Shown piece by piece: positions 1 to 5,074 of a stretch of DNA of 5,329 nt. How positions within the stretch are numbered: position 1 is the stretch's first letter; each line of letters begins with the position of its first letter. The position numbers and the translations under genes are program-made. The stretch comes from a bacterium. GTDB taxonomy: Bacteria > Desulfobacterota > GWC2-55-46 > S146-80 > JALXFI01. Under the pieces are notes generated by a model. The model was not told the origin of the DNA. It searched no databases and worked only from the letters and a program-made list of their open reading frames with translations. The DNA is taken from positions 1 to 5,329 of the forward strand of contig JALXFI010000261.1 in assembly GCA_027069035.1 (NCBI GenBank), read 5' to 3'.

Positions 1-1
1 T

Positions 2-1936
2 GCCCTTGTTGGAAACCCGAATGTTGGTAAGAGTGTTATGTTTAATAACCTTACGGGTATCTATGCGGTTGTTTCAAATTACCCGGGGACGTCTGTAAGT
101 GTGTCAAGGGGAAAGGCCGAGATAGGTGGTGAAGAGTTTGAGGTTGTGGATACGCCCGGCATGTATTCACTGCTTCCTTTAACTGAAGAGGAAGGCGTTG
201 CAAGACGCATCCTGCTTAAAGAAAGGCCGTTTGTTGTTCTTCATGTTATAGACGCCAAAAACCTTGACAGGATGCTTGTCTTTACTCTTCAGTTGATAGA
301 GGCCGGTCTGCCGACGATCCTGGTCCTGAACATGATGGATGAGGCTGAGAGGCTTGGATTGGATATTGATATAAATGGGCTGGAAAGAGAGTTAGGGATA
401 CCTGTTGTTCCAACTATTTGCACCGAAGGCAGGGGGGTGGATGAGCTTAAAAAAAGGGTAAAAGATTATGAAAGAGGCAAGACGGAGATCAAATATATGG
501 AAGCCCCTGAATATCTTAAAATGGAGACGGCTCTGCAGGAGATTCAGGCGTTATTAAAAGCGGATTATACGCTCTCCAAAAGGATGATAGGGCTTTTGTG
601 TCTTAAGGGTGATAAGGAGATCCTCTCTCTTGTGGCTGAAAGAGATCCGGAAGCGGTGGATAGGATTAAGGGTATTATTGATGAGGCAAAAAGATACTAT
701 AAAAGACCTTTTGATTACTTTTCCACAATGCGGCGCAGGAATAGGATAGATGAATTATTCTCGCATAATGTCAAACATACTAAAAAGAAGGGCATATCCT
801 TTAATGAGAGGTTAAGCCAGATAACGATGAATCCGGTAACCGGTCTGCCGATCCTGTTTCTTGTTTTGTACTATGGTGTCTATAAGTTTGTCGGAGGGTT
901 TGGTGCCGGAACGTTAGTGGATTTTCTTGAGGGTGTAGTTTTTAAGCAGTACATAAATCCGTTTTTATCAGGGATATTCTCTGAGATTATTCCGTGGCCG
1001 ATAATCCAGAGCCTTTTTGTAGGTGAATACGGGGTTTTGACACTTGGGCTCAGGTATTCCATTGCGATTATCCTTCCGATAGTTTCAATATTTTTTATTG
1101 CATTTTCAATAATTGAGGACTCCGGCTATCTTCCCAGACTGGCAATGCTCATCGACAGGGTCTTTAAGTCTATAGGACTTAGCGGAAGAGCGGTGATACC
1201 GATGGTCTTAGGGCTTGGTTGCGATACCATGGCAACGCTTGTAACAAGGACACTTCCAACGAAAAGAGAACGTCTTATTTCTACGGTACTTTTAGCTCTT
1301 GCTGTCCCTTGTTCTGCGCAGTTGGGGGTGATTCTTGCATTGCTTGGAGAAAACACCACTGCAATGTTTATATGGACCGGCACAATAGTCCTTGTCTTCA
1401 TGTTTATAGGTTTTCTCACAGCAAGGATAATGCCTGGCGAACCCCCTGTTTTTTATATGGAAGTACCGCCCTTGAGATTTCCAAAACCTTATAATATCGT
1501 TGTAAAAACATATTCAAGGGTTAAGTGGTATTTAATGGAGATACTTCCGGTTTTTATTTATGCAAGTATCTTTATATGGTTGGGTCAGGTTACCGGGTTG
1601 TTTGATGTTATTTTAAAGCTCCTATCAAAACCTGTGGCGGTGTTGGGGCTGCCTCAAGAGGCTGCCAGGATATTTCTTTTTGGTTTTTTCAGAAGGGACT
1701 ACGGAGCTGCGGGGCTCTACGATTTGAATAAGTCAGGTCTTTTAACCGGTGTACAGCTTGTTGTTGCATCTATTGCGCTTACCCTCTTTCTGCCGTGTAT
1801 AGCACAGTTTCTTATGAATATAAAAGAGAGGGGTTTTAAGACCGGCATAGGCATATCGGTATTTGTTCTCTTCTTTTCGTTTCTTGTAGCTTATGCGGCA
1901 AATCTTATCTTGAATAGTCTTGGGGTTGTGATATGA
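2..1936 (+). CDS. feoB: Ferrous iron transporter FeoB (5' end missing)
   Basis: This is the inner-membrane Fe(II) transporter with an N-terminal GTPase domain. 644 residues are visible, and about ten or so are missing before the window. Numbered from the first visible codon, the G motifs are G1 GNPNVGKS (4-11), a G2 Thr after NYPG (about 31), G3 DTPG (50-53), G4 NMMD (110-113) and a G5-like stretch near 139. A helical regulatory segment follows to about 260. About eight hydrophobic segments then follow, near 282-299, 352-373, 398-415, 426-449, 453-476, 510-534, 580-604 and 615-637. The Gate regions carry cysteines in GCDTMAT (406-412), PCSAQ (about 437) and LPCIAQ (about 599). The protein ends soon after the last membrane segment, with no long C-terminal tail. 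Its stop overlaps the next start (ATGA, 1933-1936), which points to translational coupling. No promoter is visible because the start lies outside the window. The family call is secure. Confidence 0.97.
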   Translation, partial: ALVGNPNVGKSVMFNNLTGIYAVVSNYPGTSVSVSRGKAEIGGEEFEVVDTPGMYSLLPLTEEEGVARRILLKERPFVVLHVIDAKNLDRMLVFTLQLIEAGLPTILVLNMMDEAERLGLDIDINGLERELGIPVVPTICTEGRGVDELKKRVKDYERGKTEIKYMEAPEYLKMETALQEIQALLKADYTLSKRMIGLLCLKGDKEILSLVAERDPEAVDRIKGIIDEAKRYYKRPFDYFSTMRRRNRIDELFSHNVKHTKKKGISFNERLSQITMNPVTGLPILFLVLYYGVYKFVGGFGAGTLVDFLEGVVFKQYINPFLSGIFSEIIPWPIIQSLFVGEYGVLTLGLRYSIAIILPIVSIFFIAFSIIEDSGYLPRLAMLIDRVFKSIGLSGRAVIPMVLGLGCDTMATLVTRTLPTKRERLISTVLLALAVPCSAQLGVILALLGENTTAMFIWTGTIVLVFMFIGFLTARIMPGEPPVFYMEVPPLRFPKPYNIVVKTYSRVKWYLMEILPVFIYASIFIWLGQVTGLFDVILKLLSKPVAVLGLPQEAARIFLFGFFRRDYGAAGLYDLNKSGLLTGVQLVVASIALTLFLPCIAQFLMNIKERGFKTGIGISVFVLFFSFLVAYAANLILNSLGVVI

Positions 1937-2115
1937 AGTGTACGCTCTGCGGCTGCAGGTTTGATAAGATTAATGCCCGCAAATCGTGTAAAGCCTGCTC
2001 AATAAACAAAGGATGCAATCTTATAAGGTGTCCGAATTGTGGTTTTGAGATGCCGGAGGAACCTGAGTGGTTAAAAAAGATATTCAAAAAAGGAGACGGC
2101 CATGCATCTGACTGA
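1933..2115 (+). CDS. Small eight-cysteine (zinc-ribbon-like) protein of the feo operon
   Basis: This is a 60-residue soluble protein with eight cysteines in its first 36 residues: CxxCxC (3, 6, 8), CxxC (19, 22), a lone Cys28 before NLIRC, and CPNCGFE (33-38). The tail (about 40-60) is charged and has no cysteine. The spacing suggests binding of zinc or iron, or possibly an iron-sulfur site. There is no membrane segment or signal peptide. It is not the membrane-anchored FeoB-associated Cys-rich family, which has an N-terminal transmembrane helix. From memory, similar short CxxCGxxFD...GCxLxxCPNCG proteins sit beside feoB in several anaerobic bacteria; this was not checked by search. It starts within the feoB stop (ATGA) and overlaps the downstream regulator gene by 14 bases, so it is very probably a real co-translated gene. 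An Fe(II) delivery, redox or zinc-ribbon accessory role is inference only. Confidence 0.85.
   Translation: MKCTLCGCRFDKINARKSCKACSINKGCNLIRCPNCGFEMPEEPEWLKKIFKKGDGHASD
2091..2095 (+). promoter_or_regulatory. Ribosome binding site of the dtxR-feoA gene
   Basis: AGGAG lies six bases before the ATG at 2102, inside the 3' end of the Cys-rich gene. It supports ATG 2102 as the start and an independent re-initiation site within the overlapping genes. Confidence 0.75.
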
Positions 2116-2737
2116 CAAGGCCGAAGAGATATTGGAAACCTTATGGATCGAAGCGGTTGAGAGGGACAATCCTCCAGATATCAGGATGTTTAAGGATAAT
2201 GATAATTTTAAGGAATTATTAGATGGAGGTTATACCTCTCTTAAAAATAATGACCTGCTGACGGAAAAAGGGAGAAAAGAAGGGAGACTTTGTGTCAGGA
2301 GACACAGGCTTGCAGAAAGGTTGCTCAGGGATGTCCTCAATGTGGGAGAGAGTCTTGTACACGAGGTAGGATGCAAGTTTGAACATGCGCTTCATAAAGG
2401 TGTAGAAGACAACATATGTATCCTTCTTGGACACCCGAGAAAATGTCCCCATGGAAGAACTATTCCCGAAGGTGACTGTTGCAGAAAAGGGATTAAAACA
2501 CCTGACAGCCTTGTTAAACCCCTTTCTTATCTAAAAAAGGCCGAAAAAGGCAAGATAGCATATATCCACACCGACGATCCGGAGATATTAAGGAAGATAA
2601 TGGCTATGGGGGCGCTCCCAGGTGCGTCCATAACACTTCTTCAGAGGTTTCCTTCATTTGTTTTTCAGGTAGGAAACAGTCAGTTTGCAGTAGATAAAAC
2701 ACTTGCAGGAAAGATACAGGTCTGGCTTTCAAGATAA
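2102..2737 (+). CDS. DtxR-family metal-dependent regulator with C-terminal FeoA domain
   Basis: This 211-residue protein is probably an iron-responsive transcriptional regulator in the cytoplasm. Residues 1-75 occupy the place of the winged helix-turn-helix, but the stretch between the first helix and LTEKG (53-57) is shorter and less canonical than in DtxR or IdeR. Residues 66-128 form the metal-binding and dimerisation domain. Aligning by eye to DtxR, H68, E72 and H87 match H79, E83 and H98. C91, E94 and H95 match C102, E105 and H106. E9 falls where DtxR has Met10. The family motif GHPRKCPHG (110-118) is followed by a CC pair (126-127). Residues about 137-211 are a FeoA/SH3-like domain (PLSYL, then MGALPGASITLLQRFP). 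It is the last gene of the feo operon and probably autoregulates it, though the operator would lie upstream of the window. It could sense Mn(II) instead of Fe(II); the feo context favours iron. Confidence 0.9.
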   Translation: MHLTDKAEEILETLWIEAVERDNPPDIRMFKDNDNFKELLDGGYTSLKNNDLLTEKGRKEGRLCVRRHRLAERLLRDVLNVGESLVHEVGCKFEHALHKGVEDNICILLGHPRKCPHGRTIPEGDCCRKGIKTPDSLVKPLSYLKKAEKGKIAYIHTDDPEILRKIMAMGALPGASITLLQRFPSFVFQVGNSQFAVDKTLAGKIQVWLSR

Positions 2738-2743
2738 GAGCTT

Positions 2744-2800
2744 GGGGTCAGGTCTTTAATGTTAGCATAAATAGATACTCCTTGCATGGAGATCGACCCC
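2744..2800. repeat. Imperfect inverted-repeat element, copy 1
   Basis: The outer stem GGGGTC/GACCCC (6 bp) encloses a 7-bp hairpin with one bulged A directly before the right arm. The rest of the left side (2750-2773) is unpaired AT-rich sequence. As RNA it would form a two-stem structure just after the regulator stop codon. There is no T-tract, so it is not a typical intrinsic terminator, but it could protect the 3' end of the feo mRNA. The second copy is at 2824-2880. Confidence 0.6.
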
Positions 2801-2823
2801 TCAACACAATAAGATAAGAGCTT

Positions 2824-2880
2824 GGGGTCAGGTCTTTAATGTTAGCATAAATAGATACTCCTTGCATGGAGATCGACCCC
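2824..2880. repeat. Imperfect inverted-repeat element, copy 2
   Basis: This is identical to the structure at 2744-2800, displaced by exactly 80 bases. Both copies keep the same outer 6-bp stem and inner bulged hairpin. Confidence 0.6.
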
Positions 2881-2915
2881 TCAACACAATAATACTTGCT
2901 TGTGCTGATTAGTGC

Positions 2916-2943
2916 CTGTCTGCGTAAGTTTACACACAGACAG
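2916..2943. terminator. Imperfect hairpin, possible weak terminator of the feo operon
   Basis: CTGTCTG (2916-2922) pairs with CAGACAG (2937-2943). After one mismatch two more pairs form, leaving an eight-base loop, and the loop region itself contains GTAA/TTAC. AT-rich sequence follows, but the T-runs are interrupted by A and C, so it is a poor match to a Rho-independent terminator. It could also be a protein-binding operator upstream of the ffh promoter. It is the only hairpin with a perfect 7-bp arm between the two operons outside the tandem element. Confidence 0.35.
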
Positions 2944-2945
2944 AT

Positions 2946-2973
2946 AAAATTTCATTTTCAAAATTTCATTTTC
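2946..2973. repeat. Exact 14-base AT-rich tandem repeat upstream of the ffh promoter
   Basis: AAAATTTCATTTTC occurs twice back to back (2946-2959 and 2960-2973). It ends two bases before the -35 hexamer, so it occupies the position of an UP element contacted by the RNA polymerase alpha subunits. A-tract/T-tract sequence of this kind is typical of such elements. The functional reading is inference; the repeat itself is exact. Confidence 0.7.
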
Positions 2974-2975
2974 TC

Positions 2976-3004
2976 TTGACATAAAATTATTTTTTGTGTA
3001 TTTT
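2976..3004 (+). promoter_or_regulatory. Sigma-70 type promoter for the ffh-rpsP-khpA-rimM operon
   Basis: A perfect -35 TTGACA (2976-2981) is followed by a 17-base spacer and a -10 TATTTT (2999-3004). The transcript would start near 3011 and leave a leader of about 50 bases before the ffh ATG at 3061. The AT-rich repeat just upstream would strengthen it. No obvious riboswitch fits in the short leader. Confidence 0.7.
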
Positions 3005-3060
3005 TAATATCTTGTGCGGTATTTTTATTGACAATAACTACAACGGACAGTGGTTTAAAT

Positions 3061-4401
3061 ATGTTTCAGAGGATCAGCGAAAGATTAAGCGGCGTTTTTA
3101 AAAAACTTAAAGGGCATGGGGTACTTAAGGAATCCAATATCAAGGATGCGCTTAAGGAGATAAAGCTTTCCTTGCTTGAAGCAGATGTCAACTACAGGGT
3201 GGTCATGGACTTTCTTGACTCTGTCCGGACAAGGGCAATGGGTAAGGATGTCCTTAACAGTCTGACCCCGGGGCAGCAATTTATAAAGGTTGTAAGGGAA
3301 GAGCTTGCGAAGGTTATGGGGGAAACATGGTTGGGGATAGAGCTAAAGGGTTCTCCACCGTTTGTTGTGATGCTTGTTGGGCTTCAGGGCTCAGGAAAAA
3401 CAACTACGGCAGGCAAACTTGCACGCTATTTTAAAAATAAGGGGAAGAACCCGCTCCTTGTTCCTGCGGATCCGTATAGACCTGCGGCAACCCTTCAGCT
3501 TGAAAAACTGGGACAGGGATTGAATGTGGATGTGTTTTCTACAGAGGGAAATAAGGACACAAGGGATATCTGTAGAAAGGCTTTACGCTATGGTAAAGGC
3601 AAACTGTATGATATTATGATAATTGATACTGCCGGCAGGCTTCATATAGATGATGAGCTTATGGGGGAACTTGCGGCGGTAAAAAGAGAAATAAACCCCG
3701 ATGAGATACTGTTTGTGGCCGATGCTATGACCGGTCAGGATGCGGTAAGGATTGCAGAAGGATTTCTTAAAGGTGTAGGAATAGACGGGATAATCCTCAC
3801 CAAACTTGACGGCGATGCAAGGGGAGGAGCAGCCCTTTCCATGAAGGTGGTAACGGGCAGGCCGATAAAGTTTATGGGGACGGGCGAAAAACTTGATGCA
3901 CTTGAGCCTTTTCATCCCGACAGGATTGCAGGGCGGATACTCGGTATGGGCGATGTCCTAACCCTGATTGACAAGGCGGTAGAGGAAATCAACAAAGAAG
4001 ATGCCGCTAAACTTGAAAAAAAGCTAAGAAAAAACGATTTTACATTTGAAGATTTCCGCACACATATAAGACAGATTAAAAAAATGGGGCCTCTGGATAG
4101 TATACTTGGTATGATGCCTGGATTTAATGAGATAAAGAAGAAGGGATTTAAGGTTGATGACGGGGCTTTAACAAGGGTGGAGGCAATTATAAACTCAATG
4201 ACCTTGGAAGAAAGGCGCAACCCGTCCATACTTAACGGCAGCAGGCGAAAGAGAATCGCCAAAGGCAGTGGCACGGCGGTTCAGGATGTAAACAAACTTA
4301 TAAAGCAGCATAAGCAGACAAGCAAGCTTCTTGCAAGCATGAAAAAGAAGGGGTTCAAGAGAGGAATAAATCCCTTTAATATGCAGGGCTTGTTTGGATA
4401 G
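3061..4401 (+). CDS. ffh: Signal recognition particle GTPase Ffh (SRP54)
   Basis: Ffh binds 4.5S RNA, recognises hydrophobic signal sequences on nascent chains at the ribosome, and delivers them to the receptor FtsY at the membrane. The 446 residues match the usual bacterial length. The N domain (about 1-90) includes the ALLEADV-like motif LSLLEADVNYRVV. The GTPase domain has GLQGSGKTTT (108-116), DPYRPAA (137-143), DTAGR (189-193), TKLDGDARGG (247-256) and GTGEK (273-277). The M domain (from about 323) has the RNA-binding motif SRRKRIAKGSG (394-404) and scattered methionines (342, 351, 352, 380, 426, 441) for signal binding. ATG 3061 is chosen because MFQRISERLSGVFKKL matches the family N-terminus. 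An in-frame TTG at 3028 would add eleven residues without a family match. The ribosome binding site before 3061 is weak. It is the first gene of its operon. Confidence 0.97.
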   Translation: MFQRISERLSGVFKKLKGHGVLKESNIKDALKEIKLSLLEADVNYRVVMDFLDSVRTRAMGKDVLNSLTPGQQFIKVVREELAKVMGETWLGIELKGSPPFVVMLVGLQGSGKTTTAGKLARYFKNKGKNPLLVPADPYRPAATLQLEKLGQGLNVDVFSTEGNKDTRDICRKALRYGKGKLYDIMIIDTAGRLHIDDELMGELAAVKREINPDEILFVADAMTGQDAVRIAEGFLKGVGIDGIILTKLDGDARGGAALSMKVVTGRPIKFMGTGEKLDALEPFHPDRIAGRILGMGDVLTLIDKAVEEINKEDAAKLEKKLRKNDFTFEDFRTHIRQIKKMGPLDSILGMMPGFNEIKKKGFKVDDGALTRVEAIINSMTLEERRNPSILNGSRRKRIAKGSGTAVQDVNKLIKQHKQTSKLLASMKKKGFKRGINPFNMQGLFG

Positions 4402-4433
4402 TTGGTATTTAAGATAAAAACTTAATAACGATC

Positions 4434-4439
4434 AGGAGG
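4434..4439 (+). promoter_or_regulatory. Strong ribosome binding site deciding the TTG start of rpsP
   Basis: AGGAGG lies five bases before TTG 4445. There is no in-frame ATG near the homologous N-terminus, so this near-perfect site fixes TTG as the start codon. Confidence 0.85.
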
Positions 4440-4444
4440 GAAAA

Positions 4445-4705
4445 TTGGCTATCAGAATACGTTTGACAAGATTGGGGAAGAAGAAAAACCCTTTTTACAG
4501 AATTGTTGTTGCAGACTCTGAATTTCCACGTGACGGTAGATTTATAGAGGTCGTGGGCACCTATAACCCTGTAAAGGACCCTGCGTTGGTGGAGATAGAA
4601 GAAGAGCGGGTCTTTCACTGGGTAAAAAATGGGGCGACGCTTTCGGATACGGTTAAGAGTCTTTTTAAAAGGCAGGGCATTTTAGGCAAACTTGCGAATG
4701 CCTAA
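4445..4705 (+). CDS. rpsP: 30S ribosomal protein S16
   Basis: S16 is an essential small-subunit protein that binds 16S rRNA early in 30S assembly. The 86-residue product has the normal length and the full family pattern: IRIRLTRLGKKKNPFYRIVV (3-22), then ADS (23-25), then RDGRFIEVVGTYNP (29-42), then a C-terminal helical part with WVKNGATLSDTV. Translation starts at TTG, giving formyl-Met before Ala-Ile-Arg, the usual start of this family. It lies 43 bases after ffh with no terminator between, so it is probably co-transcribed from the promoter near 2976. The less efficient TTG codon may be balanced by the strong AGGAGG site. Confidence 0.97.
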   Translation: MAIRIRLTRLGKKKNPFYRIVVADSEFPRDGRFIEVVGTYNPVKDPALVEIEEERVFHWVKNGATLSDTVKSLFKRQGILGKLANA

Positions 4706-4818
4706 AAAGGTATTTGTTTGCAGCTAATATATATGAGTTTTCTTTTTAGACACGGTTTTTGGCATTAAAAGGGGGTAGCGCTAATCGATAAGCACATTAT
4801 CAGGCGGAGGTGATAAAG
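4706..4818. other. 113-base rpsP-khpA spacer with small dyad symmetries
   Basis: This is the widest gap inside the ffh operon. It contains an 8-base palindrome TAGCGCTA (4776-4783) and a small hairpin GATAA-gcaca-TTATC (4787-4801) just before the khpA ribosome binding site. An 11-codon ATG frame (4733-4768) has no ribosome binding site and is not called. I see no convincing promoter or terminator. The hairpin could modulate khpA translation or mRNA processing, but the evidence is weak. Confidence 0.4.
4806..4811 (+). promoter_or_regulatory. Ribosome binding site of khpA
   Basis: GGAGGT lies seven bases before ATG 4819. The upstream in-frame GTG at 4810 overlaps this site and so cannot be the natural start. 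Confidence 0.8.
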
Positions 4819-5049
4819 ATGAAGGAACTCATTGAATACATTGCCAAGTCTCTTGTGGATAATCCGGAACAGGTGAAGGTTTCCGAGATTGAGGGCGATA
4901 GAACCGCAGTGATCGAACTTGCGGTTGCAAAAGAGGATCTGGGAAAGGTTATAGGAAAGCAGGGCCGAACCGCAAGGGCAATGAGGACGATACTTAATGC
5001 CGCATCAACCAAGCTCAATAAGAGGTCTGTCCTTGAGATAATAGAGTGA
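4819..5049 (+). CDS. khpA: KH-domain RNA-binding protein KhpA (YlqC family)
   Basis: This 76-residue protein consists of a single KH domain. The RNA-contacting GxxG loop is G46-K-Q-G49 within GKVIGKQGRTARAMR. The N-terminal helix MKELIEYIAKSLVDNPE is typical of the family. KhpA acts in the cytoplasm, commonly as a partner of KhpB (Jag/EloR), and binds RNAs; in Firmicutes it influences cell elongation and division. Its position between rpsP and rimM is the classic location. Start ATG 4819 is supported by a GGAGGT site and homology. The stop TGA (5047-5049) overlaps a GTG at 5046 that may bear on how rimM starts. Confidence 0.95.
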   Translation: MKELIEYIAKSLVDNPEQVKVSEIEGDRTAVIELAVAKEDLGKVIGKQGRTARAMRTILNAASTKLNKRSVLEIIE

Positions 5050-5060
5050 TTTATTATTAG

Positions 5061-5067
5061 AAGAGGG
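5061..5067 (+). promoter_or_regulatory. Putative ribosome binding site of rimM
   Basis: AAGAGGG is a moderate Shine-Dalgarno match, seven bases before ATA 5075. Its spacing is what would be expected if translation began at that non-standard codon. Confidence 0.4.
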
Positions 5068-5074
5068 TTTTACA

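Larger units (their letters stand above)
2731..2890. repeat. Exact 80-base tandem duplication (two copies)
   Basis: Positions 2731-2810 and 2811-2890 are identical over 80 bases, and two further bases (AA) match after the second copy. The first copy begins in the last codons of the regulator gene, so its first seven bases include the stop codon. Each unit has GGGGTC (2744-2749; 2824-2829) facing GACCCC (2795-2800; 2875-2880). Inside these is a hairpin, GAT-a-CTCC / GGAG-ATC with a TTGCAT loop (2774-2794; 2854-2874). No ORF of note is present. The layout resembles a small non-coding REP- or MITE-like element that was duplicated in tandem. The GGGGTCAGGTCT start recalls repeats linked with IS200-like REP transposases, but that is from memory only. 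Confidence 0.9.

Noticed and set aside
880..1419. Minus-strand open frames across feoB, and a shifted + frame at 1219-1494
   Set aside because: They lie entirely within the strongly supported feoB frame and show no domain-like sequence or ribosome binding sites; the minus-strand frames in ffh, rpsP and khpA are rejected for the same reason.
2731..2820. AAGATAAGAG at 2731-2740 and 2811-2820 as target-site duplications flanking one insertion
   Set aside because: The following 70 bases are repeated as well, so the whole stretch is a simple 80-base tandem duplication. The right side of copy 2 shares only AA with this sequence.
2731..2890. CRISPR-like array
   Set aside because: There are only two units, they abut directly with no unique spacers, and the 80-base length is wrong for a CRISPR repeat.
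3028..3060. In-frame TTG at 3028 as the ffh start
   Set aside because: It adds eleven residues (MTITTTDSGLN) with no family match. MFQRISERL at 3061 is the standard Ffh N-terminus. The TTG is part of a chance TTGACA at 3028-3033 that lacks a -10 at suitable spacing.
4404..4427. AT-rich dyad (TTAAG / CTTAA) between ffh and rpsP as a terminator
   Set aside because: The stem is about five A/T-rich pairs with no T-tract; it is too weak, and the operon is expected to continue.
4733..4768. 11-codon ATG mini-frame in the rpsP-khpA spacer
   Set aside because: It has no ribosome binding site and only chance length; nothing suggests a leader peptide.
4810..4818. GTG 4810 as the khpA start
   Set aside because: It lies inside the GGAGGT ribosome binding site, which has ideal spacing to ATG 4819.
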